Source: Oasisia sp. SBJ-2009 (Eukaryota > Annelida > Polychaeta > Sabellida > Siboglinidae). Taken from it: 64,000 nt of DNA. The notes beneath the pieces are model-generated. The model was not told the DNA's origin and did not search any database. It saw nothing but the letters and a program-made list of their open reading frames with translations. Position numbers and translations under genes: made by a program. Positions 12,342 to 36,188 of the stretch are shown here, piece after piece (position 1 is the stretch's first letter; each line of letters opens with the position of its first letter). The DNA is taken from assembly GCA_964017155.1 (NCBI GenBank), contig OZ024862.1, positions 46,628,374-46,692,373 of the forward strand, read 5' to 3'.

Positions 12342-15053
12342 TTTAGCCTTTTAAATAAGTATTGCGTTATATGATGACATTGCCAGTGCCTTTTTATTTG
12401 TTGTCCAATGTATGTTTTATTTTTTAATACCATTACAAAATGTATGTGGCCTACGAAGAACACAATTGGTGGATAAATATATATAGTTAACCTATGACAA
12501 AAACTCATGGTCTAAATATGCCGAACGTCGACGCTAAAAATATTCAACCGCACTGTCCAACCTTCCGATATTATGATCCGTGACAGCAGAATATGCTTTC
12601 CAGCGCGCATAATTAATAGAATACTTTTAATTGTCCCCGCGCCAATGATGTGGCTGGGGCCGGTATAGGCGCCCAGTTATATTATATCCTATATATCTGC
12701 GAGCCGGTCGAATGTGGCCCATTGTGTAAAAAAAAAACACGACACAAATATCCGGAGCAATGGCAACCGGCAAAATTACGCTACACCCAAAGATACTACA
12801 CAATGAAGCTTAGTGAATTCTATATGTAGCGGCGGCTATACTAGTCTACTCCGTCCGGTGGCCCTTCCACAGTGACAAGTCGGCGGCATGCAGTCGGCCC
12901 TGGGCGTGCCTGGTTCGCCTCAGACCGCCTGCACGCGCATGTGTAACGCAGTAGGCCATATATTGACCTTATTTTGTAATCTGTTCATAAACAGTTAAAT
13001 CGGTCTTTATAATCCCTGTAAATAAACAAGAAGATTGTTGTCTTGCAAAACCAAAAAAATAATAAGCACGGTGCAAATGCAGAAACAATGCCGTCTATGA
13101 AATCGCCAAATCAATTAATTATGTAAATCAATTGGTACGTCAGACGAACGACAGCGCGCCTGCGCCTAGCCGGTATACCGTCCTACGGGGTCCAACGGAG
13201 GCGAAGCACGGGAGCCGCACCCTTACCAAGGTGGATGTGTTGTTGATATTTATGAATAGCTTTCTATACAATAATTTTCTGTTTTATGGTGAATTGGAAC
13301 AACCAGGGGTGTGGTGTACTTTTGTAGGGTAAGTATGCTGCTTGGTAAATCCCTGTGTGGTACGTCTCAGAGACACAGGCGCACCTACGTGCTACGGTCA
13401 AATTAACGCCGATTCTTCTTGTGAATTTGCTTTTATCTTGGCTGTCATTTTTCGGGCGTGCCGAAGTCGGGTCGTGAATCGTTTTGTGCCAGGTACTCGA
13501 GGGAGTTGCGGGGTGAATACTACTCGTATATGTTGTTCGCAAGGGCAGAAAGCGCTGTGAATTTTTGCATTGTCTGCCGGTGACGATAGTGGGAAGCCAT
13601 TTTGCTGAGCTTCATGTAATGTAATCGTCGATCAATATATATGCCATGAAAAGGAAACCAAGACGGCGGCCATATATGACACAAGCCCACTGTTTTCTAT
13701 TAAACGAACGGTTTAAAGACTGATATGTCGGAATCATGAAGCTAGCAATATAGCTCGAAGAACGTAGAACATCCTCGCATAAAAAATCAGGTACGATTGT
13801 AGCAAATCGTTAAGATCTTGGTGCAACATGTCACAATCTAGAATATGGAACTTGGAAGCCATGTTTTGTTTTCGCGGTGAGGTATGTCGTTTCGTGAAAA
13901 ACCTCATTGCTGTGGTTCTGCTAAACCACTGCATGTGGTTTATGACGAATAAAGGGAGAATAGAGCAGTGCTTATTTGTTATCGATGTAATTTGCTTCCG
14001 TAGCCTTGTTCAGTCATCCATTTTGGATTTGGATCTATTTTGTTCCCAGCATCATTTATTCAATTTCAGGTACTAGTCTAAATATAGCATAGAAAAGACT
14101 ATACAGCAATTTCTTATTCAAAAGTCATGCCAGTAATTAATACACCATATTAACTACCATGTAATAGTTATGCTTTATATCACAAGCAGAATGTTGACTG
14201 TACAAATATGTACCCTACTCATATTTCATAAAGGTCTACGGTTGAAATGTGTGGGTGTTTTTTTAGCATTGCATTTATTTTGAATACATTTTTTATTTGA
14301 ATAATCACAATTGGCACATTCAGTTGTTTCAACACATATACCATGTAGTTTTATTCAAAATATTTGAAATGCTGATTTGTGAATTCAGATATAACTTCCC
14401 CATGTTTGGAATCCTTATCATGGAGTGATGTGAACTATTCCTATATTGCAAGCTTCTGCCCATAAAATTAAGGTCTTCGAAAAATACATATTTTGGAGGA
14501 GAAAATGTAGGCAATGTTTTGTTTTGTATTATAACTAATATAATGGTTGTACATTTGGACACCTAAAATAATTAAAATCTCTGCTCTGAGAAACACACAG
14601 TGCACAGTAAATTGTGTAAAATCTTAGGGTATCAAAAACATAATAGTATCAAAAATTGCAAATTCTTGTCTTATTCGTTTTAGTTCCAGATTTTTCTTAT
14701 GTTGCTGCTCCAAACTGGTAATGCACACAGGGAATTTTTTTAGATACTCTTTCGTTAGTTGCGTCTACTGCTGTAACATTGCATATGAACACTGTTGAAA
14801 CATCTGAACAATAGACAAATCTGAATGAATAACATATTTGTTAGCTTGATAATAAATAACCTGTTCTGTGTTTGTTTCAGCACCATATGCAAATCTGGCA
14901 AATGTTCTAATTATACATTGCAGGATAGTGGCTGAGGTGGTTGGTGGATTAATACTTCTGATTGTGGTTGTGATGTCATACATTGATGCATGTTTATTTA
15001 TGCTGTCTTTTTTCTCTGTTTCAGATTTGTATTTTCTTTTTTAAAAAGTCACC

Positions 15054-24790
<9,737 letters not shown>

Positions 24791-27700
24791 ACAGTGCACA
24801 GTCGATGGGTGTTGTTAGTAAAACGAGGGGGACAGGACAGCCGAGACCCTCGTGTCTCGCCTTCACGTGCTTGCGTAGCTTGTCAGAGACAACGTCGTGT
24901 GACCGTCTTGCCTGTTTGGGTGGGCACGCTACTGCCACCCCAGTGAGCACTGTTGTCACCGCTGTCATCGCCGGCAGTGCAGTTACAGCAACGACACTCT
25001 CATGCATGTACTGTGGACTTCGTAAACGATCGTTATTATTATTTCTATCGACATGTTGCATCATCGGTGTGTGTGTCCGCCGCAGCGTCAGATCAAGGAT
25101 CAGTGAATGCCATCGTCGGGTGTGACGTGGCGCCAGCGAGCGTCAACGTCAATCACACACGTCTGCGTGGAAGAGCTGTGACAACCACATCGAGGCTCCC
25201 TCTATTCTAGTCAATCGGGCGACACCGGCATGACTTCCAACCGCCGTGCCGGTGAACAACACCTCGCTGCTAGCAACAGGTGGCTGTCGTGACGACACGT
25301 GCAGTGGCATGCATGCATGTTGTGTTGGTTACACGCTCTACATGTGTGGCGGGCGTGCTGGAACGCCGAGCGCCTGTACTGTGTGTTCACGGCACCACCG
25401 CAAGCATGGCTGCCTCTATACCCAGGTCAAACTCCACCTTTCACGCACTTTATAGTCAAGTTGTCATTAGAACAATTAGTGTTTAGTTGTTATTGCTGCC
25501 AAAGGCTGATCGGGGGACCATTTTGCATGTGTTGCGGTGTGGGTCGACCGTGTGTGTGTGTGTGTCTTGTCACCGCGCGTGTACATCATGTGACAGCTAG
25601 CGCCCTCTAGTGACACACGGTCGCAGGGTAACTGACGCCCGTGGCACAGTCGGCTCGGCTACTGCACCAGAGCTATGTTGAGCACAATGCTATGTTGATG
25701 TTGTTCATTTGGTTTCTAAAGATTGCAAACTGTTGCATAGGCTCCGTTCAGTGACCGTATCTCTGCCTTTGCGTTAAATAAGATAAGATAGTGTCGGTGA
25801 GGCTCTCTCGCTGTCAGTTTCGCTGCCGTTTGCATGTGTACAGGTGGCGCCCCCTACTGTCCCGACCGACCGACACCAACTCGTAGGTACTGCCTGGACA
25901 AACTGGGCGGTGAGACGACGTAGACACGTGGTCAGTTGTTCATTGGGGCTGTCCAAACTGGTGATTAGTGTGAAGGGACTATGTTAATGGTTGTATCGGC
26001 TTGTTTTACATGACACTCGAATATTGTGTAGGCGTAGTGGTGTGTTTCGGTGGCCACTATCTTTGTAGTGGTTATTTCTGCACGCTAATATGATAAACCG
26101 GGCAGACCTGTGCAACATGCACGAATATATATATACACACTTGGAGGGGTGGGGCTAGAGATAAATCGATACATTATTTATTTGAACAGCTATATATGTG
26201 ATTTGATATATATTAACTATTTCATACTTGTACACTTATTTTTACATAGTGTAAATTCGTCTTAGCTAGTTGTGTAATGTCATTTCTGTTTAGTCGGACA
26301 GAGGATTACAATGATGATAACTTGTTGGCTAGGACTCACTCATGTATCGTGTTAATGCTTTGTAGTGCGGCAGTCCGAAATCTTTCAGTGATAATGTTGG
26401 TGGTCATGCCCTGAGCACGTGCATTGTCTAACATTGTGATATACGGTGGAGGAGAAGGGTGTAGCGATGGCCACCCTGGCTCTCGGGGCAGCACGGCAGA
26501 CACAGCCGTCAGTGGCTTACTACTAAGTCTTCTCGCTGTAAACGATGTGGCTACAAGAAATGCTGATCAGGTCCATTGTCAACAGCCCAGGTGACTGGCT
26601 GTGCTGTGTCCACCGTTGTCCCAAGGTGACTGAGTGGGTCGTGGCCACTGTTGTCTCAGAGTGACCACGTGCGTCATGTCCACTGTTGTCCCGAGGCGAC
26701 ATGCTACCTGCCACCGTTGTTATGTGTCGGTGTGTCGACAACGAATGCGGACTGCGCCATGCATGCTGGCGCTGTTTGTATTCATAGCTAGATGTTTAGA
26801 TAGCTCACTACAGGTACTTGTGCTGCATGTTGCTATTACGCTATTATGATGCTGCGCTCCTGATATAAACTAATGAGAAAACTATAAAAATGTGTAGTGT
26901 TACAGCGCGGGTGGCCTCGGTCGGTGGCCAGGTGTGTGTGTGTTTTATGTCTACTTGACGTGTGCAACTGCACCTTTCCGTGACGGCTTTGTTGTTATAA
27001 AGATATTGTCAGTTGTTAGCCTTCAAATATTTGTGCAGTGCTTAAGTATCATGTTTGTAAGACACCATAGTCAGATTTGACATGTGCGAAAATGTGTATG
27101 CCGAGGTTGGTTGGCTGTTCTGTGCCTCGTGTGAGGTGGTCGCAGTACAGGGCAGGGCGCACATGTCGGGGTCAACGACATGCATCCACAGGACGGCCAC
27201 CCCTTAGATGGACTTTTGCCACAAAGTGTCTTAGCAGTTTCTTACTGATGATGATTACGCAAGTGATGAAGAAACGATGTAGGTTGATGGTGTGACTGCT
27301 GGCCAGCGTACAGCTAGCGCCACCACATCTCAGTTGGTTGTCATGGCCACCAGCGGAAGAAACGACTAATTGTGTCATTATTCGAACCTTCATAGTCAGC
27401 CACTGTCATGTAAACAGTCGTCCTGTCCCGCATTCACAAGTTGCTCCTTCACACGGTGTTGTTTGCACCAGTCGAGTAGCGGCGAACTAGGCGAGTGGTG
27501 CCACCCCATCTTGTACCCCTTCAGGGTAGCAGTATAGCTTTCCTCACGCACAGTTGACAGATTAACCCCGGAAGATAGTTGTGTCAATCACCCGTCACAT
27601 TGTATTTACGTGTTAGCACGGTGCAGACTGCGCCGTTGTCATGCGGCGCCGGATGCGCTGCGCCACAGCCGGTGGTGCGCCTGGCTTCTGTGCAACACAG

Positions 27701-27850
27701 ACTTGTTTCATTATTGTCTAAGAACAGTTACGAGATGTTGTGCGTTTGTGTGTGTGCATGTGTGCGTATCGGACTAGCCTGGCACTGCGACCGTGTATCC
27801 ATCAGTACATGTACAGTGTAATTTTTGTCCAATAAAGGTGTTTGTCTTAT
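24791..27850 (+). other. GNB1 3' UTR (about 3 kb)
   Basis: No conserved exon follows the GNB1 stop, and the first good poly(A) signal for a long UTR is AATAAA at 27831-27836. Base composition is noticeably more GC- and CG-rich than the introns. A loose repeat near 26608-26705 contains CCACTGTTGTC several times. Antisense and sense ORFs here have no recognisable products. Confidence 0.6.
27831..27836 (+). terminator. GNB1 poly(A) signal
   Basis: Canonical AATAAA followed within about 20 bp by a GT-rich stretch (GGTGTTTGTCTT). Sequence becomes AT-rich and unremarkable beyond it. Confidence 0.65.
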
Positions 27851-29698
<1,848 letters not shown>

Positions 29699-32600
29699 CT
29701 ACTCATTTGTTGCATAACGTTGCATGAAACGTTCGATGGCGTTGCTAAACGGGAATGTGTCTATTGGTATGTTGGAAGAGCCGACTGTGATGAATTGGTT
29801 CAACTGTTCCGTTGGAGTGTGGGTTCCCAGCCAAGGCTTCATTTGGTGAAGACAAGTGAATACTCTACCCACTTGGGCGTCGCCAGCCATGGCACACATA
29901 CAGGCTGTCATCAGTTTGTACATATCTGTCACAACAGAAAACTCCTGTAAATACAACAGTTCGTAAATCAGTAAATGCAGTTTGACACAATCTGTCAAAT
30001 TTGCTTTGACAAACTGTCTACCAGCATAATCCACCCTCTAAATCCCCAACCACATGTAACCATCTGACGGTTAGACTACATTATGATATCATTCACCAAA
30101 ACACATTTCATTCAAAATTACAAACACTATAGTCCAAAGAACTCCAGGGTCTCTTGGCCCATTGTTTATGAAGTTTAGACATGTTGTTGATTTGATGTCA
30201 CATGACAACATAGAGTAGGATATGGTAAAGCTGGTTATTGTACTGAAATATCCATAAAACAGGATCCCATGAAGTAACTTCACAACCTTATGTGTGATAT
30301 TGTGCCTTATGCCATAGTTTCAAATAGCATGATAGAAATGACTATGTTTGGGGTGTGATATGAATTGTGACAAGTACCCTAGTTTTGTGTGCCTGTTTTG
30401 GGGATATGATATGAACCGTGACACATGCCCTAGTTTTGTGTGCCTGTTGCTAGGTTGTGATATGAACTGTGACACATGCCCTTGATTTTGTGTGCGTGTT
30501 GTTAGGTTGTGATATGAATTGTGCCACATGCCCTAGCTCCTTGTACACTGTACCATGAAAGTTACGCCTGTTGTTGTGGGGTCCCTTTTGGTCAGGGAAC
30601 AGTTTCTCCATCAGTTCAACTGGCTGCAGGTGTCGTTGTGTAGAACTGTCTCTTAAGAACGAGCTTGTTTGCCTCTTAAAGACAATAAACTCTCCATCGC
30701 AGGAATCCCGATCCACAAGGGCATCGAAGGCCTTCCCGCGTGTGTTCTCCAGACGGGAGCCGTAGTGCTTCAGCAGCGTCTGTAGGTGTTCGCTGCCCCA
30801 GTAGTTCAGTGCCTCTGGACGGGTGTTGTCTGGATAGGCATTTGGCTGGAAAATCTGAGCAAATGCATAATGAAATAATATTTTGCTATTTTTTTAAAAA
30901 TAAAATGTTCAAAGCATAATTTTTTTAAATGTATATAACAGCCTACTAACAACATCTGTAACAATAAGTAACACTTTGGCAAAGGTCTTTACTGCTAAGC
31001 TGAATGTCTTAGGAAAACCAAATGTTGCAAATAAATGTCTAATGCATTTGTCAACAAAGATCAATCAAAGCCTACTTCCTGACCACAAAGATGACAATCT
31101 GTTTTCTACTGGAGCTTTCACTAATTGACATGAATTAGGATATACCTAAACTAAGACATATCTACATTACTGTCCATACCCAGTTATTCAGTTATACAGG
31201 CATACAGTGAACAGACATGGGGTCAAATACATTGAAATGTATTTAAATATAAATACTTTTGAGGGATTCAAATACAAATACTTTTAAATGCAAATGTATT
31301 TAAATACAAATACCAATACTTTTGAAAAGTATTTCAAATACTTTTTCAAATACTTTTCATTTTCAGGATATATTACTATATAGCTAAAAGAAACAAAACG
31401 ATATATCAAACAGTTCATCTAGTGTATTGCTATTGTCTAAGTTGTTTGGTTACATTCAGTGGTCTAGTATCTATCTGGCTACTGCCCAGTGTATACTTCT
31501 AAAATTGTCAGTTATATCACCCAGGATGGTGGAAGTTAGTACTTATATGGGATAGTGCAAAGTCCTGCTGCAAGCTAATTGAATGCAATTTTCCTTTTAA
31601 TCATTCCTCCACACCCTTCTCACACAATCATGGCAATGTGGACAGAACCCACAGCCAAGCTTTCCATTCATTCACTGAGGATCACTTAACAAGATCTGAC
31701 TTGAATTGGGTTCTCCATTTATCATCTGTATCAATTAGGCTGCCCTGCACACTGGGCTCAGTGATGTTTGAACAAAGTGGCTTATTTATTTGGGGATACC
31801 TGGCTTGAACAAAGGGCTTGATAAACCAGTGCCAGGCTTCTTCCTCTATCACACAAAGGGAATTGGCTAGCTAGCTGGTGCCCAGGGTTTACTGGTGCCC
31901 ATATGTGCTAAGCTGTGTAATTAAGTTCTTAGTCCCTGACTGTCACTGATATCACATTGGCTAATTTACCATAGCAGTAACTTACATAAACACAGTGGAA
32001 GAAAGAACTGGCCCAAATGTATACCCAAAGTATTTGAAAAAGTATTTGAAATATCAAATACTTTAGGAAAGTATTTAAATACAAATACAAATACTTTCAA
32101 TTCCTAAATGTCAAATACAAATACTTTAAAAAAAAGTATTTAAAAACTTTCAAATACAAATGTATTTGACCCCATAACTCTAGTTCACTGTCAGTGAACT
32201 AGAGTTATGTTATCGAGTGAACAGATTTGTCCACTTTGAACTCAGAATCTTTCATCTCAACTGTGAGCTTGATGCACTGATCATTCCACATCAGTACCTG
32301 CATTGCACCGAGCATCTTGACCTGATGAGATCTGCTTTCCAGGTGCCCTTTGAGCTTGTCCAATACTTGCTGTCTGACCTCTTTAAATAAAGCCCTGAAG
32401 TCGGCATCTCCATCCTGTCCTTGCATCTGTATGCGCACACCTTTGTAGGAATGCGTCTCTACTTGTAGTGATGATTCAAACATTGACATGTTTTCTCCAT
32501 CACTTTGGTACAGGTTGTTCAGTGCCTCATCACACACTTGTACCTAAAACGGAAGACACATTAAAATATCATGACTCACTCACTCAATCGCAGCCAGCCA

Positions 32601-34694
32601 GCTAGCCACTCACCCAGGTGATTGAGTGAGTGATTGAGTGATTGAGTGATTGATTGATTGATTGATTGAGTGAGTGAGTCTGATTGTCTTGGAAAGGCAG
32701 TTGTTGCGTGTGACATAGCTATGAGCCCATGACATAACAAATGTTGTAGGTTTTAAATTAACTTACCGGTAGTCATATAAATTAGAGTAACAACCCTGGA
32801 AGTGATAACTTAGTACCAAGTATACTTAGGGTATATCAGATTATTTAAAAATACAAAACAAATTTATATTTACACCCTTTTCAAGGCATAACGTACAATA
32901 CTTTTAAAACCTGTCTTGCTCCATTATTGTTTTACCAGTTGACCATCAATCCAGTGATATTTATACCCGGTCACAACAATTTTAATGGTCCAAATGATGG
33001 ATGGGGTCCAAATGGGTCTCTCTATAAAGCTATGAAGGGGGGATATACACATGTTGAACGTTACTGTAATTGCATTTTTTACTTGCCTTTTTAAAAATTG
33101 TAGAGAAATCCACATCGCAGCACTGGGTGTTGTTGAGGTGTTGAGTTGTACTGAGTACATCGGCTACAAAGTGCAGCAGTGCAACATATATGTACTTAGA
33201 GAGCTGAGTTTTGAGTCCAGGTGCTGTTGGGTCACCGGAGTCAGCCTCTCTCTGAACCAGGGACATGAGTGCCTCGTAGTCCTGTATCAGTGCAACAACA
33301 GTATCATGCTTGAGCCATCTGACATTGTACAAACACTGCACACCAACTCTCTCTCGATCCAGCACATTCTTCATGTTGTACACCCTCTTAAGTCTTCGCT
33401 GGCTCATACTGGCAAATGTATAGGCTGCAGCTACAATGGACTGCAATATCTCGATACTTGGCACGTCGTCGCACATTTGTGAGACAGCAAGGTTCAGCCG
33501 ATGGCAGACACAATGCAGAAACACCATGTGTGGACTGTCTTCTTTCAGTGACTTTGTCACATCAGGCAACTTATTTGCCATTACACTGGCACAGTCTGTA
33601 CCAAGGCCAACAATTTTTGTCAACGGGATGTCATAATAATTTGCTATGTCATGAACGGCTCGCTGGATGCTAACTGTCTTTCCGTCATAACCACTGATGC
33701 ATTGAAGGAAAGCTGTCTTTATCTGCGCTGCTGGTGACACGTAGCGAGCATTGACTATGAGGTATTTCCCACCGGTACGGTCAGCCCACTCGTCCAGTCT
33801 TATTCCAATGTGTGGACTCCAGCGTATTTCGGACCTCAAGTGATCTTCAATCACGTCACTTAAGCACTGAACCAACTCATAGAACTTGTCAGACAAGTCA
33901 AGAGGGGCATTGTCGCCGTCTTGGATGCGGTTAAAAAATGACTGGAATTTGGCACTGTCCTCTATCATCACATTGAAACATACTCTTAGAGCATTGCCGA
34001 TGTCTTCCTGTCTCTTCTCCCATGATGCATTGCTGGGTTGTTGTACTACCTCGACTGACCGTCTGTGCTCAGCAGAGTTCTCGTGGTCAGTGATGGTCTT
34101 TCGGCGGAAATTGCTTGTGCCACTAGTTGCCCAGATTTTGTCGCTGCTTTGTTGCCTGCACAATACACAATGCATTGTGTTGGTCGCTTCACAGTAATCA
34201 ACCCAAGGGAAATCTTCCTTCCATTTCGCTTGAAATTGCCGGGATAATGTGTTTGAACTCGAACTTTTCTTCATTTCTGTTTCTCTTTTTTTTTTTTTTG
34301 GTGGTATCCCACTCAACCAACTGTTGTCGCTCCCTGTCAACAATAGAATTCACACTTTTGGTCAAGGTCAAGTTTCTTGAGCATATTTTTTGTTGTTGTA
34401 TCAAATGTCCATAAATAATTAAAAACATTTATCCAAAAACATTATTTGGCACAACACAACATTATTGTGTTATTTAGAATTCAGTTTGTTGAATTATTAA
34501 AATGTAACAGTCCATGTTACATAATTTTCTATATTTTCATTCACATAGTTGCACTTAACATAATTTGAAAGGTACAAGAAAAGGTGAAATGCGTAAAACA
34601 TGAAACCGTCTAGAGTGCTAGAACAAGAAAGAGGGAGGGAAATAATAGAAGGGAAGAAAGGAAGAGTTTCATCAGGGAAAATATCCTGGATATA

Positions 34695-34759
<65 letters not shown>

Positions 34760-35052
34760 ACTCAGCAGCCATTCAGATAATCTGTAATAGAAAAGAAAAC
34801 TTGTCCAAATGTGTCTCCATAAAACAAGTCTGCCAGCTATTTCCTGACACTTACTCTGTTTGAGTCCTGTCTCCTTCTTGATTGCAGGCTTTAGGTAGTC
34901 TGTAACGATTCTCTCTTGATCGCTTGCTATTAGGGCATCACAGAAAAGGTCGAACGCATCTTCATGAGAGCAAAGAAGCAAATCAAGAATTTTCTCAACC
35001 TGAGTGTCTCTCAGCTTTTCACCCTAGGAAAAATGATAAAGATTTAATTTCA

Positions 35053-35105
<53 letters not shown>

Positions 35106-36188
35106 AATATATGTATACTATATACTTACGTAACTGGTAATAGCTTTCTTGGAGACCATAGCTTTATGTAGAGACCTGTCCACCAGTCATTTGGATGGGT
35201 AAAAACGAATATGGACGGGGAGAAATATGGGTGGACGAGCAAAAAATGAAGTAGCAAAAAAAGGTCTGCCAATATCATAGATATTGTTAGTTATGCATTG
35301 AAATGGTGTCGTGTGTGTTTGTAGCCCATTTCAGGTCATCAGGCACATTTGAAAGTTTGTAGACTGGCTTAACAGTTAACATCCATGTGTCCACCAGAAC
35401 ATGTGTGACTGGCAATAATTTGATCCTGCATAAAGCCCTGTTGGAGACTCACAAGAAATCACAATTTCTTTAAAAAGCAAATCAAAGCAATGCTAAATCA
35501 AACCTTTTGTAAACTCTAGCAATATTAGGTTGAACAAGAAATTATGCAATTTTAGTATTAATCTCTAAAGTCAGAAGATCATATTATTGAGGAATCATGC
35601 AGATGCTGTCATGAGAATCATCCTGATTTGATATGTGCACAACAATGTATGTCTAGGATTATAAGATGATTGCAGTCTCAATCGCATTATGAAATATTTG
35701 CTTTTAAAAAGTGTAACACATTATCAATTGATAAAGTGTTACACTATTTCATTGGTTATGTATGCATTTGTCGATACTTGATTATTCATGCATTTGAAAC
35801 AAACACATACTGGGCAGGGTGATCTACACGCAGAATCTAAATAATTTCCTACTTCACAACCATTCTATATTAGAGCAATCCAGTGTATATAGTTGCAAAC
35901 CATACTAAGTTGCATCACTTGCATGATGGTTTAAAAATACATAGCGAGTACTTTAACACAAATCTTAAATGCTAGTTAAGCCAGATGCAGTGACTAAATT
36001 CAGTTAAAAGATAATAGTTATTTAAGACCCCCAGTAGTTCTGCTTGAACTCACCTTGATATCGGCCTCTCGTCGGCTTCTTACAAGTTTCCGTGCGCGTA
36101 ACTCAGGAAAGAGAGAGTCAGGATCAATCTCCTTGACCAGCTCCGGACGGTGCCTTTCAAGGAGATCCTCGTGATGTCTTAGTAACAT
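29699..36188 (-). CDS. CARD domain fused to BED-type zinc finger and hAT-transposase-derived body
   Basis: Six coding exons on the minus strand: 36188-36054, 35023-34855, 34333-33087, 32543-32298, 30854-30549, 29944-29699. The phases join to an intact 782-aa protein. Residues 1-101 are a CARD fold: LLERHRPELVKEIDPDSL, then DTQVEKILDLLL and EDAFDLFCDALIASDQERIV. Next come a KKKKR basic patch (about 114-118) and a C2H2 BED-like finger (C157, C160, H185, H191). The hAT-like core (about 200-600) shows IRLDEW, IVGLGTDCASVM, CHRLNL and NVRWL, the usual positions of two catalytic aspartates and the C-H and R-W motifs. The C-terminus (about 701-782) aligns with the hAT dimerisation domain, but the usual ERxFS is GRVFT. 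The body resembles domesticated ZNF862/KIAA1586-type proteins. One intron is GC-AG (donor 33086). Function is unknown; a nuclear innate-immune or apoptosis-linked role is speculation. It could instead be an intact CARD-bearing transposon. Confidence 0.85.
30330..30540. repeat. 51-bp minisatellite beside a CARD-hAT exon
   Basis: About four units spaced 51-52 bp (GTGATATGAA-type motifs at 30355, 30406, 30457, 30509). The array begins a few bases inside the intron that follows the exon ending at 30549. Confidence 0.85.
31205..32190. mobile_element. hAT-like nonautonomous element in a CARD-hAT intron
   Basis: The left end is CAGTGAACAGACATGGGGTC followed by AAATACATT. The right end, read in reverse complement, is CAGTGAACTAGAGTTATGGG followed by GTCAAATACATT. 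Both ends continue with AAATACAAATACTTTT subterminal repeats. CAGTG-type termini suggest hAT. No coding ORF; no clear 8-bp target duplication was found. Confidence 0.6.
32173..32209. repeat. Perfect 18-bp palindrome with 1-nt centre
   Basis: CATAACTCTAGTTCACTG, then T, then its exact reverse complement. It sits at the right terminus of the hAT-like element. Confidence 0.95.
32620..32680. repeat. (GATT/GAGT)n microsatellite
   Basis: Imperfect tetranucleotide run of GATT and GAGT units in a CARD-hAT intron. Confidence 0.85.
34696..34758. repeat. (TA)n microsatellite
   Basis: About 31 TA units in a CARD-hAT intron. Confidence 0.95.
35056..35103. repeat. (TA)n microsatellite
   Basis: About 24 TA units in a CARD-hAT intron. 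Confidence 0.95.

Noticed and set aside
32205..32297. Reading the CARD-hAT exon through to a stop at 32205
   Set aside because: A donor CAG|GTACTG at 32297 restores the expected GAMQ-IFQPNAYPDN junction in phase with the next exon; the extension runs into the transposable element's terminal palindrome.
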